A DNA stretch of 64,000 bases from Nymphaea colorata (taxonomy: Eukaryota; Streptophyta; Magnoliopsida; Nymphaeales; Nymphaeaceae): assembly GCF_008831285.2 (NCBI RefSeq), contig NC_045142.1, positions 26,239,876-26,303,875 of the forward strand, written 5' to 3'. The position numbers were made by a program, and so were the translations under genes. Under the pieces are notes generated by a model that was not told where the DNA came from, did no database searches, and saw only the letters and a program-made list of their open reading frames with translations. Of this stretch, positions 49,501 to 62,357 are shown one piece after another (the stretch's first letter is position 1; each line of letters starts with the position of its first letter).

Positions 49501-52500
49501 GTTGCCTTTTGTGTCTCCAATAGCAATGTCCTTTCGGTCAGCCTCCTTAGGTAACAGCAGTGGGACATCTTGTACTGATGTCCTGGAGGCAGCAGAATAT
49601 TGGCATTTAAGTCCACAATTCTCATGCTGCTTGGGCTTAAGATCTATGGCACTATCTTTACCCATGTAATGTGGAATAACCATGTGATGTTGTGGAATAA
49701 GTAGAGGGATTGCTTGTTCATTTGGGGCTTTGTTTCTCTGTGTGAACAAAACAAGATCCCACATAAGGAATGTAACCATTTTCTACAATAGCCAATTAAT
49801 AATGTGGAAGAAATCAAACTTTAGCATAGTTCCAACGCTGGACAAAATGTCTTGCAACATCACGACAAGGGGGTCCCCATAGAGCACAGTGAACATCATG
49901 CCATGGCATTCGTGGATATTTTTCACGGTCCAATTCATCCTTCATGGTATCTTCCCAACAGTTTGGCTCAGACTCTCTGTAATTCATCGGAAACAAGTCA
50001 ACAACTAAAAAGGCGTCCAGAAGGACAGAACATTGCTAATTGAAATGTATAAGGGAGTTATTCCAAAAAGTGAGATGTATTTACCGGGGATTGTAATAGT
50101 CCTTGCCAGGCCATATCCGAGCAGGGAAATCATTAACTTCATGTTGAGGGTTGTCATAACGACCAAAACACAAGTCTAAACCCCCTATATAGCAAATTTG
50201 ATAGTCCACAATGACAATCTTTTCATGATGAGACCTGTAAGACATGAAGGTAATCTAAGTGTGCTATACGGAAGTCAATTGCAAAAACCAAGTGGAAGTA
50301 ATAGAATCACATAGTTAAAAAAGGAAAGAAAGAGAACATTAAAAGATATAGTCATTACCAGAGATAAATGCCAGTTGAGAAATGATCAGGATAACGCAGA
50401 ACTTTCACATTCTCATGAATGCTAAGAAGTCGCCGCTTGCTATATACACTGTTGATCTTCAATGCAAGTGGAACTTCCTTGTATAGAAGTATATAGATCT
50501 GTATAATACAAATAAATTCAGCATGTTTTTGCCCCATGATATATACAATTAAATTTAAATAAGATGCAATTTTTTGCATAAAGTACTGGGATCTCTATGC
50601 TCCATTTCATACAAATGATTTGGCATACTTTTTCATGATTATCCAGATAATGGATTAATATTGCTGAATTTCCAGAAACCAAGGAAACATACGATTTAGT
50701 TTCCAGCAGATAAGTAGAATCTACAGTTTGTGATGGAGAAGATGATTTTTAGCAAGTGATAAGACAAAATCATTAAGCCAATTCTCCTGATAGACTTAGG
50801 GAGCATTACTAAAGCAAACTGGACTTCCATATCTGTGTTTTGGTTGTTCCTACTCCTACACATCATAGAATCAACAGGAACCAGGTTTAGATACCTGAAC
50901 CCCTTGCTTAGCTTTTTCTTCCAGCAAAACATCAAGTCGAGAGGAGTCATGAACACTAAAAGGGCGGCGTAAGTACAGTTCTGGGCATAGCCACCAACCA
51001 GTTATGAAAATCTGCACATACCCTTCAGGCTAATCAGCAATAATAAGTTCACATCTGGAAAGACCAAACCAAATCTCATACAATTTATATACCTCTGATT
51101 TTGCACCTTCTATTGATGATGCAATTGCTTCAAATGCTGCTTTTCCATCAATGAACCATTGAGCTTGACTCCCATCTTCATTCAAACCCCTTAGAGGAGC
51201 AAAAGCACCAAATCTATGAGGATAACACCAGCCTTCAGGCGGTCGTAAAGCGGCATCATTTACTGAAACAACCCAATCATGGACTTTGGCCTTATTACTG
51301 GTCCTCAACTTTAAGGTCCTGGTCCCGCAAGACACCTTTTGAGAAATTGAAACATCAGCAAAATATTCTTGTACTAGACAAATGTTCTCTTTCTAGAAAC
51401 AATTTGACCTATTATTTTAGAGTAAGAGTATCGATGAAAACGATAAGTGTTCTCCATCCCTGAAAAACCTCTAAACAGTGACCTGTGTTGCAGGAAGATA
51501 AGTATTTGAAAGGGCTTGAAGGAGCCCAATGGTGCGTTCAGGATACTGCAAAATTTTTTAGTACATTGTGATGTTAAAACTATGGCTCCTTTTTAGGAAT
51601 AGTTGCCAAAACAGAACATATTAAAACTCCAAGACCCGTATGAACATTTGGAGGTTTCCTCGTAAAGGAGCTGTAAAACAAAGTAAACAAACTTGTAGTG
51701 CAAGGTTAAGCAGGCAGTCTTTCCGGCTAAACATATCAGCATCCTCTCAGTGATAAGGAAGAAAAGTTTTTTAACCTAAAGCCTATGATATTTCTCAGAT
51801 CAATTCCAGTTGTCCACAGATATTTGGGATGCATTTAACATAGCATTTTCAATTTGTTCCTAAAATCAAGATATGCAGTCGTATTTTTCATACTTCCACT
51901 TTTTTTTTATAAATGTTCATAAACCACAAATCTTAGCCGGTCGCCTTGTAAAGTAGCATTTAGGGGAGCATCTTGCAGGTAGAGGCAGGTGAAAGAGTCA
52001 TAAATATTAAGTTGTTAATACAACTTGGACCACTCCTCTCTCCAAAAACACTCACAAATTCAAGTCGGTTTTCTGAATAAGTAGCAGAAATTGCAAGGAT
52101 ACTCACAGTGAACCCACAGCGCAGAGGATTTTTCTCCTTTGTATCTTCTGCAAGAGAAACCCTAGTCCCACCATTGCCATCAGAAGGTGGAAGTACATCA
52201 AAAACAACTATATCCAAAAGTTTATCCTCAAAAGGATCTTCCAGAAAAGCCAAAAACCCTGGTTTTAGAACTGCCCAAACCTGTGAAAAGCAAGTCATCA
52301 GTTACCGCAAATGCAATGCAAAAGGTTAGGTAGCTTCAGATGCACAAGTTTATTTCATATTCAATAAAACATATACATATGCAGCCATGCGTGTAACAGA
52401 AGGAGCAAAGCAAACCTAAACAAGTAAAGGAAATCATAAATGGGCATTATGATCTTGAATTGAATGTAGGAGATGAAATTATGCATGAAAACTTTTCTAT

Positions 52501-55500
52501 CCATCCACCAACTACAGAAAGGCATCATATGTGGATCCTACAGGACAAGATTTACTAAAACCAACTGTTTTCCTATGATTTATTCAGCAGGCAAACTGAG
52601 TGTACAAGACTGAGACATGACTCGCCTCAGTTCCAATATGAGCTTATTAAGTGACTGCCATCAGCAACTAGGTTGATGACATCATCAAGCAACAGGTTAT
52701 TTGGGGCTTGGCTAGATAGATAACTTTCCTAGGAGTGCCCAGCTGTTGATGAATGATGATACTGAAAGGACAAGACGATGACTAGGTCTCACACACTCAC
52801 ACAGAGAGGCAAATGAATTTCCATAAAACAGCTTAGTTTCTAGTTTGTACCTTTGTAGATTAACCATGAAATGCCTAGCCAGCCAGAAACTAGCTTCTTA
52901 GATAAACATGTCAACATCAAAAAGCACACGCCCATAGGAGAAGAGAAAATCCATTACTAAGAAAAATACCAACAAGTTCAGTTGATTTTAAGCATTCATC
53001 AACTTTCTCTTTTCATGTCCTTAAAATCTAAAGATGATTTCCATTAAACAGTTCCATGCCTGCAGAACAAATCCGTCAAATATGCCCTACAAAATTATAA
53101 TATTCTGAAGAAAAGGTCAATTTTATGAGTTCTTCCAGACCTGCAGTAGTACCAAAAACACTTACCCACATATGTTTAACTGAGTGGAGAAGTTTTGGAG
53201 CTCACAATGAGAACAATCATGCACTTAAGCTCATTGAACTATATAAGCTTGCAGTTCAGCTCAAGCTTACTTATTTAAGGCATAAGTGGAAAATTTTGGC
53301 TCAAGGTCTAGCCTCAAGAATATTTCTCCGTTCTTACATCAACTTGACTCCCAAATTTCCAGGAACAGCATAACATGATAAAGATTAACAGTCATACGGC
53401 TCATACATATCCCATATGAACATATGGAACAGAAAAGAGCCATTTTTTTGTTCTAGAAGCAGTATATTACAAGATGGAACAACTTGTGAAGGATCAGAAA
53501 CTTGGAGCTAGTTAAAGAGAGTTTAAATACAGTGCTTTAATTAGATCAAAGATTTATAGCAAGGACGAAAATACCGTCAAATCACAATTATAAGCATCAG
53601 GAGGAAAAAGAAGAACCCCTAAATCTGTACCTTTTGCCAATTACTATTGCAACAATCAAACAGAGGGCATAAACAACAGCAACTACTGACATCCTTCTGA
53701 ATGTTAGGCAGATGTTTCACCATAACATAATCCTCCTTTAGCTTATGTCCATACTCGGGAAGAAAAGACAATGTTGAGACCTCCAGAAATCTGCAGACCT
53801 AAAATTCATAAATTCTATGGTTACTTTTTGCACAAGACAGAAAACAGAAAATGCAAGCCAGTCAAATTTCACAAAGCATATGGGTTAAAAATTCACATCT
53901 AAAAGTCAATATGAACTGCTAAGGATTATATGCAGAAGGCATTCAATTCAAGAACTCAATCAAAATGGGTAAAACAGGTTCCGTATGGATTGGAAACTAA
54001 ATTAACATATGGTTAAGTAAAAATCTCATGTCGGCATTCTAAGGTATTAGCACCAACTCTGTGAATAGATAATAGTTCATTATATCTAGTAATATTAAAT
54101 ACCCATTAGCTGAGCTGCTGAGCAAATACTGAACTGGCTTTGTCCAGAATGAAACCTAACCAGCAAAGGGTACTGATAGAACTAGTCTCACACATGTTTC
54201 ATGGGTCAAGTTATTTATGTGCCTCTGCTGGAGAAGGGGCACTTTATAATTCAACAGGAACACTCTGGAAGTCTAAGCCTGGTGGCATACATTATCACAG
54301 CAGCCAGTGTTTCAATGGATCAATATAGACACACATGTATGCAAACAGACACACAGACAAAAAATAATGGCCCCTGACCAAATGGCATCCACTCTCCCCA
54401 CCTCCCAACATGCATGTGCCTGAGTTGTGTGTGTGTGTGTGTCTATGTGCACAAGAGAGAAAGAGGGAGAGAGAGAGTTAATGGGGGAGAAGGAGTCCCT
54501 ATAAGCTTGTTTTGGAGATGGAAACAAATGTGGCATAATACCATTTAATGATTAATCCTGATGGACTTCAGGAACAAAGTAATGAATCATTACAAAAATG
54601 GCCAGGCCTACGAGAAATAAAGTGACAACTGCCATCCAAAGTTTTCACATTATCTTACAATAGTTTAAGGCTTTTTAGTCAGCCCACACACTTTGTCTCC
54701 AGACCGTTGCAGCAAATATGCAATACAATCCTGAGAGGATTTCTCATCCTTGCCACTAGAGGGATTAACAAATACGTAAACAATCCACTATGCCTGCTAG
54801 ATGTTACAATATGTTGGTTTATTAAGATCGAGCCACCTCTATGAATATGGTTTTCCTCATTCCCGTAACACATTTGCCAGGTTGGGACAAAGACCTGTAA
54901 TTTGATAAAAGTATTTTGTAGTTAAATCATTTGAAAAAATGTGTTCATTAGAATAATAGAATTGTTACTTTCTGCAGAGTAAATATTCCCATGAATAGGC
55001 TCTTTCACAAATGAGTCAAAGAACCTTCTGCAACTACAGTAGACAATGCTTGAAGATATCACACAACATTTACTCCAAAAGAGTTTAAGGAATTAGATCC
55101 TCATAAATACAATGGTAATATTGGGAAATTTAAATAAAGGAAAATAAGCCAAAGCTAAAGATTCAAAATATTGCAATATGTGACCAACCATAATATACAC
55201 TTGTAACAGGCACTATAAAGGAACAAGAATAATAACAATTTAATGGATGCACGAATCTGGAAGTGAATTCAGCTAGAAAGTGCAAGTGAGTGTGCAGCCT
55301 AATGATGCATGTCATTCTTGTCTACAAGGAGTGGGAGAGTGGTTGTTACTTTCAGAAAATCAAGCATACCTCCCTAGAGTTCACTATATCCATGTTCCCC
55401 AAGAAATGATTTAGATATCCCTGCATTGCAACCTTTGCTCTATCTGAAATAGACCGTTCTCGTCCTAGTGCTGGTTTAATCATTGGCAAAGCTGCACGTG

Positions 55501-57762
55501 AAGGAACATTCCTGTTCCAAAAAACATGATCACCTAAATCTTCACAAAATACTTTTGAGTTCACATGTTTTCTAGTTCATATACACTACATATGACATCC
55601 TCATTGAATTACAAGCAGGAATTTGTGTGCACATATTTCAATGTATATATTATAGACCATGCAAGAGAGTAGAGAGAGAGAGAGAAGGCAACATAGGGGA
55701 TGGACATCATTGTCCAGTATTGGAGAATGCAAGAGGCAGCAAACAAATGTAAGGGAGCTCTAGAAAAAGATCTCCAGAAAGTTCAAGTTGTCAACAGAAT
55801 GAAAATTGCTATGCAGACAGACGAAGATTATGAAACAAAATTCCCATATTTTAGAGTGGTCAGAAAAAGCATATAATTTTATACAAAAAATTATACAAAT
55901 TCTACATGCTTGTGAAATGATTTTGCTTGGTATTTATATATAACATAATGTTGATTGTCAAGAGGTGATCAAATGTACATTGAACAAACCAGACTTTGTA
56001 TTGAACAATTGAATCTTAGAACAGTACAGAAAACTGATTGCATAATAATATCATTTTGGATTGTGGGTTTCAGGGAACACCTGTTCCTATTTACATAGTT
56101 TTCTTCGTGTGGTAGTGCTGCAGCAACATAATCAGCTTCATCTTCATCTTGTGCAACTACAATTTGCTCACCTATACCCAAGTTTTGAAGCCATTCTTTC
56201 GCCTTGCATGTGAAACATAAACAAACATGACTTAGAATTGGTAATTTTTCAAAAGTAGGCTACACATTGTTTACTGGATATGTATGCAGCAATCTGTTTA
56301 CTAAGCATGCAACAAACAAAGTTGCTATAGATATCTAACTGACAAAATAATACATGCTTCATGTTGAACATGGTAGAAGGTACTCCAGAAAACTTATCAA
56401 CAAAAGTAAATCAGATAATAAAAGGATAATGCAGAAAACTTACCTGTTCTTGTTTCTCATGAAATTCCTCGATGATTGCACGCTTTTTCAAAGCAAAATG
56501 GAGAAAGAAAACCTGTGAAGCTTTCTTCACCAATTGCCACTTGAACTGGAAAAGGAAAGAAGGTTTCACTACAAATATGCATGTTTATTTTTCCTACTGA
56601 ATACAAGCAAAAGTATCAAAAACGTAGTGTCATAATTTTCTAGATGAGGAAAGGAGAAAATGCACATCAAGCTTTCAAACCAAGCTGCAAGCCACCCTTT
56701 TGTTATAAAATAGATCTTTCGCAAGGCTTAATTTAGTATTTCGTTCTACAAACCTTGTTTGACCCAAAACAAATTCCAAAACTGACAACTATGTTACAGG
56801 GAATAAGGTTTTTCATTATTCCAAAGTGCTAGTAGATACCAAAGGAACATAACCTTTCTCGGATTTTGGTAGCATTCAGCTGATCTCTGGTAAAAAAAAA
56901 AAATGCTAACTGCTATAACGACTAAAAGGCGTATATTATCCCTTTAAAACAATGCTTTATAGCTCTTTAGAACTTCAGCATTCTTTCTAGCAATAATTAG
57001 TGCCGAAGTCAACACAGTGCTGTTGATCAAAGACGTTTCAGTACACAGGCAGTCAATAATTCATTATCGCTTAAAAAAAAGTAGAAAGAAAAAAAAATTA
57101 AAAGTAGAAAGAAATGAACATGCCCTCGTTAATTTGTCTGCTATTCAGAGGAACTGTTCCTAACTCCCTTAGATTACAAGGACTTTGTTTGCATCCAATT
57201 ATAGATGTCCACTTTAACATTCATGCATCTAAAGAATAATCATAACGTAAAAAATTAGCATCAAAAGAAACCAAAGAAAGGTGTATTTCCTTAGGTTCAG
57301 TTGAAAACCAATAAAATCGTCTGAAACCACGTAGAGCACTTAAAATCCGATAAACCAGTTTTGTCTTTTATGCAGAAAATGTTACAGAAACGGTTCGATT
57401 CAAATAACTACTTTCTTAGGTACAACGACGCTTAAAAAGATCCAATGCTAACCGATCAACGAAACAAGAACCAAAGGAAAGATTCATTAAATAACTATGT
57501 TCCAGAGACTGAATGAGACGCGTGCCTGCTTGTACTGAAACTCGATGGTATACGTGAGCAGCGCAGGCGTAATATCGCTCGCATCCGGCTGCGAGATAGA
57601 GAGGACCGTCGCCTTAGGCAGTTCATCAAAGATCCACGTTGGTTCCGGCCCCCAGAGGAACGAGTAACGAGACGAGGCGGCCAGGGGTGTCTCCGACGGC
57701 ATTGGGAAATAGTCGTGAGCCCCGTCACCAAAGATGAACCGATCCGACGATTCCTCAGACAT
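43578..57762 (-). CDS. PLDZ: Phospholipase D zeta (PX-PH type), complete, 20 exons
   Basis: Hydrolyses phosphatidylcholine to phosphatidic acid; PX/PH-type PLDs act on phosphoinositide-rich membranes and in plants affect auxin transport, root growth and phosphate starvation (family knowledge). Exons, 5' to 3': 57526-57762, 56444-56545, 56081-56202, 55370-55511, 53631-53798, 52107-52280, 51093-51335, 50895-51011, 50359-50498, 50085-50234, 49820-49976, 49225-49737, 47772-47882, 46290-46436, 46018-46215, 45729-45830, 45266-45397, 44664-44729, 43925-43986, 43578-43827. The total is 1110 residues against 1096 for Arabidopsis zeta1. PX lies at about 35-200 and PH at 202-345. Both HKD motifs are intact: HEKIVIVD (485-492) and HSKLMIVD (911-918). 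The start is the first in-frame ATG (MSEESSDRF). The first intron lacks a normal GT donor at the conserved site. The isoform (zeta1 or zeta2) is not resolved. Confidence 0.97.
44878..45003. repeat. 63-bp tandem duplication in a PLD zeta intron
   Basis: CAGCAAGCAATTTTT at 44878 recurs at 44941; both copies end AAAATATGCCCATGCA. It lies between exons 17 and 18. Confidence 0.85.
48632..48980. mobile_element. MITE in PLD zeta intron 12
   Basis: Left end TAAGTCACATGGGTAC and right end GTACCCATACCCATGTGACTTA are inverted repeats with TACCCGTACCC motifs inside. TTTCAGCC occurs directly before (48624-48631) and after (48981-48988) the element, a probable 8-bp target duplication, so hAT-like. Confidence 0.7.
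54427..54480. repeat. (GT)n and (GA)n microsatellites in a PLD zeta intron
   Basis: A GT run at 54427-54441 and GA-rich sequence to 54478, between exons 4 and 5. A further (GA)n lies near 55668-55685. Confidence 0.8.
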
Positions 57763-59149
57763 CAACCGCCTCTCTTCCGCCACTTCGCCCTCCCGGCCAG
57801 CTCAAATTCCGTCCGCAGCGCGTGAGTATTTGGCGACGCCGTCGCCGCTGAACCCCGAGCTCCAACAATCTCCTCCTTCGACAAAGGGTCGGAGAACCTA
57901 GTGAGTCGGAGGCAACAAAACCTCCATGCCCAGCGGATTCAGAAGTAGCGTCACAGAGCAAGCGAGAGAGAGAGAGAGAAAGCTTGTTCGTTTCCCTCAG
58001 GCGTCGCGCTCACAACCACGAAGCAGGCTCGGCAATCCAGGGAAGTGGTTGGTTGAAGCGGTTGGGTATTTATAATCCCGACGAAGGCGGGAGAATTCGG
58101 CTGGAATGACGAATCGGTTCTGCTCGGATCTGAGTCCGATAAGCCGAGACACAACACCCTTAATTTTTTAACGGTTCGGGTCCGTTCTTCGGATCGATGT
58201 ATATCATTAGCTGGCATGAAATTCCAGTGAAGTATTGATGGTACTCTTGCTCGGGCTAAGCTTTACCAAGTTAGAACTAGTTGGATCTAGCGTAATCGGA
58301 TCTAGATCCAGTCAAAAATATGGTTATCTAAAACTTGCTTTGGATCTCGTTGGTTTACGATTTGATTGTGGGTCTAATTGTTCTGTGATGCTCAATGATA
58401 GATCAAAACCGAGAGGTACCATGTTGTTCTTTCACTAAATTGGATTTATTTCCTTAATAACAATCAATACAAACAATGGTAAGCTAGCACCATTATCATT
58501 GACCATCCGAACGATTTGGTTAATCTGATCTCAATAATTCAAATCAAATATGCTCAGATCGGACTTATATAACTATGTGAAAACCATACATTGGTTAAGT
58601 CAATGTATTTGATATTCAAGACAACTATTTTGACGTCAATTGGTCGCTTCGATCCAAATATTCAAATGATTGATACCAGTGTTAAACGTGCATTTCATAG
58701 AGGTGGGAATGGGTCATCAAGCCACACCTGAATCTGGATCCAATCGGCTGTGAAGATCCCAAAAGAGGATGGATGCAAATTTGAGCTCATCGGATCTGGA
58801 TTTGAAAACGAACCCAGATCTAAAATCCACACCTTTTTGGATTTAGGTTGCTTACGAAAGCCGACTCGTTTCGGTGAAACTGGGTCGTATCGGGTTTAGT
58901 GAGTCTTAGCCGTTTCTCTGGGGGAAGGACTCGGCTTAGGCGTGTTCATTCAGAAGTTTTTTGGCGGTACGTAAACAGATCCACGGCACCAAAAGATATT
59001 CCAAAACGATACCTTTTCCCTCAATTATTGAAGGCGACACTTTTATTTCAAATCTTTTCCATATTCGTCCTTGAAACATATGTCAATGACAAATCCAGCT
59101 CCGAATCGCCAAATTTATTCCCTTATTAAAAAAACATGATGGGTCCAGC

Positions 59150-59710
59150 TGAAGAGTTTCAATCACAATTTCATATAACAATTTCAACGAATTTTAGTTG
59201 TCACGTTTCTTCAATATCTTAAAAACAAAATCACTACATAAAATGCATTTTTTTCCTGAAAAAAATGCGATAAATTAAATAGCTATTTAAAGCTTCAAAA
59301 AAACACATTTTTTTGGAAAACCCGTTAAAAACAAAAAACACATTTTTAACGTGTTTTTTCACATTTTTTTCACGTTTTCAGTTTTTTAATGCCAAATAGT
59401 TTTTTTTTTCATTTTTTATTTGTTACAAATCTACTTATCTTTTGATGTTTGTGTTATTAGTTTCTCATTTATTTTATTTTTTTCTCATTTTTAGTTTTTT
59501 AAAATTTTTAAAAATTTACCGTATTTTTTTTTCCCTTTTTTTTCAAACTCGCCATATTATACCCAAGAAAAACCCCGCCATTTAAAACTCCGAGACGTGA
59601 TTCGTTACTATAGTCTAAAGTATAGGTGAACTTGTGTATAGCAAAACCAGTAATAAGACAGGGATGGATGTGTCAATTGGCTATGAACCAACAAAACTTT
59701 CATGCAGTAA
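59150..59710. repeat. Dispersed duplication, copy 1
   Basis: ACAATTTCAACGAATTTT (59179) and GAACTTGTGTATAGCAAAA (59628), with GTAATAAGACAGGGATGGAT just after, recur in the same order and orientation at 61652-61940. Confidence 0.8.
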
Positions 59711-60174
59711 GTGTGATGCACCCTTTACCTTTCCCCTCCTTCTAAAGGTGGTGATGTAAGGAAAGCCAAATCTTATCACATCAGATTGGTAACTCAAATA
59801 TGCTCCAATGTGTCACATCAGGAATGAGGACAGTGGAAGCAAATGACTTCATCCAAGCAGTAATAATGAAGAAACCATACAACTAATAGTTGTTGGGAGG
59901 TCCACCTGTCTGAAGAGTTCAGCTTAGATCATTAAAATTGAATTGAGGACAAATTCTTTCAGGACCAAATTTCTATTGAGGGACAACCATTTGGCTATAA
60001 CTTCAGATATGGGACCCATTTTTTTTTTATTTCCTTAATAGGGGACTCAGTTTTGCCTTACAACTTTTAAATAGAGGTCGATATTCCCTAATGCCCTTCT
60101 TACTCCAATTAAAGCATGAAATATGAAAAGAATGACAATGGCATTCATTTGTTTCTTTGAGAACACTTTTCACT

Positions 60175-60390
60175 TGGGGGGCGTTTGATTTGATGGTTTA
60201 GAATTTTGATTTCAGAATGATTGAAAATTTCAGAATCATAATTCCTCCACAAACTGGAATGAAATCAAAATTCCAGGTTTTAGTTTCCTAATTCCAAAAA
60301 ATACCTCATTTGTTTAATAATTATGATTTCGTAAAAAAATAAACATTTTTATTGTAAAATTCCATGATTCTGGGTATATCAAACACCCTC
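60175..60390. mobile_element. MITE with GGGCGTTTGAT termini
   Basis: Left end GGGCGTTTGAT, right end ATCAAACACCCTC: near-perfect inverted termini around an AT-rich core, 216 bp. Termini of this type are common in plant MITEs. No clear target duplication, so the superfamily is open. Confidence 0.55.
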
Positions 60391-61639
60391 TTATGAGACA
60401 ATGTGGGAAAACATGGCATTGGTGATGTGCCACAAATCCGCGAGCTTATCCCAGGTACTTGCTCTCATAGATTGGATTCTAGAAGAACTATTTTCTTGGT
60501 TTGGGAGTACTAGAAAAGAAAAACACAAACATGAAGCTTGTAATTGGAATTACAGGAGAAAGGACATGCTTAAGTAGAAAATTCTCTTTTTATACCTAAG
60601 CATGCACAGCTGGCATCATGTGATGTATGTGTCAAACCTCCACCTCATCAATTAAAAGCAATAATAGAACACCACCCAAAAAATTATTGCAAAAAAAGCA
60701 AATGAAAGAAAAGTGCCTTATTGTGTTCATTTACTCAAACCATGTTTTATTAAATGCAACCCGCAATGTTTATTTTTAGGATTACTATCTACAAAGTTTT
60801 GCAGGGAGAGATTAATTGGCTATTAGAAAAGTTTCCTACTTGAAAGAAGTAGGAAGTTTAATGATCAATCAAACATTCTAAAAATTTAGTATTGTACCCA
60901 AAATTGTGATGAATTTTAAGGGTTTATAAAGAAGGTTATTAAATAAATGGTTGTCATAGTTTGTAGTTTTTTTGAGGTTGAAGCAGAAACTGTTAGGGGG
61001 CAGGTTGGGATTCATCGAATCAGGAGCCCGAGCCCAGGAGTGATTATAATTGTTACGCTGAGGTGCAAATCTCTGGACTTTGGGATAAAATAAATTTCCT
61101 TGATGGCAAGTAGACGTAGGGTTTTGTATTGAAGAAGAAGAAGAAAGCACGACACTAACAAGACTTTCTTTGTGAGAAATGCAAATACGCAACTCCAAAA
61201 ACTCAATGTTTTCCAAGAATCAACTACACTTGATTGGTGCCAACACACTAAAGTGTCAACATAACATTTGGATAAATAATTTAAAAAGTTGATTAAAAAA
61301 ATGTTTAAAAAGTAACAAACTAATAAGCTGAATAAGAGGCGAAAACCCCATTTTTTTAAACGTCAAAAAACGAAAAAAAATGTGTTTATTAACATTTTTA
61401 TCCAGTTTTTTTTCCACGTTTTTCCAGTTTTTACCCTTTTCATCATTTTACACTCAAACTTCACGATAAATTTTCCTTTTTGTTTTTTTCTTTCTTTTCC
61501 GTTGGCTCATGCATCAAGGGACCATCAAAGTGAAAATGAGTGCCTAATTCTACAAATTCATACTCCACGTTACTATTTTAGCAACTCATTCAGCTTTGCT
61601 TCTCAAGTCTTCAATTTATTTCAGAAGAATATCAATCGT

Positions 61640-62005
61640 AATTTTAGATAACAATTTCAACGAATTTTGGTTATCATGTTTCATCAATATCTTAGAAATA
61701 AAATTACTTTTGGTTAGTTTCTTGCAATTTGCCTCTTTGAGGAGCATGCGTATGTTCTAAGGATTAAAACTTGACAATATGGTTTTAGTAGGAAATGTAA
61801 TGACACTCTAAAGTTATCCGAAATCCAACTTGCTGGATTTCTCTACTAAGTTTGTAGTCTACTTTGCTACAACTAGTCTAAAGCATAGGCGAACTTGTGT
61901 ATAGCAAAATGAGTAATAAGACAGGGATGGATGTGTCAATTGACCATAAAAGAAGCATCAATTTGAAACCAAAAAAAAAAAATTCCCCACCTTCATGCAG
62001 TATTA
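61640..62005. repeat. Dispersed duplication, copy 2
   Basis: Second copy of the unit at 59150-59710, about 2.3 kb away and diverged by roughly one base in ten by eye; the spacer between the shared blocks is shorter here. Confidence 0.8.
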
Positions 62006-62250
62006 GTGGTGCACCCGTGTAACCCAAGTATTGAAGTTGGCCTCATATTTAGTTGTTTCTTTAGTTGCCAGAGTTTGCTTTGCTCTCTCTTTTTCTTTTT
62101 TCTTTTTTTCTTTTTTGTGGGGTATCCAGCCTCTCAATGAAATTGGTTGGTTTTATTTTGTAACTTGTAGATTGCAGTGTCACAATGTCTTCTTTATCTC
62201 TTTCATTCTCAAAATGCTTTCTGATGGTAAAAGTGTTCAATAGTGTGCAG

Positions 62251-62357
62251 GATGCCAACAGTACCATAAATTTGTTGACAACCTTGGTCTTGTGGTTGAA
62301 TATGTCTTCAGAAAGGAAGAAGATATTGACACAGACAAGATTGATGAACACTTTTAG
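62251..62357 (+). pseudogene. Possible orphan terminal exon of an unknown gene
   Basis: After the acceptor TAGTGTGCAG one frame reads CQQYHKFVDNLGLVVEYV and continues with an acidic tail ending DTDKIDEHF and TAG. The composition is protein-like, but the open stretch is only about 36 codons and no upstream exon was found. It could be the last exon of a gene with distant exons, a captured gene fragment, or chance. Confidence 0.3.
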
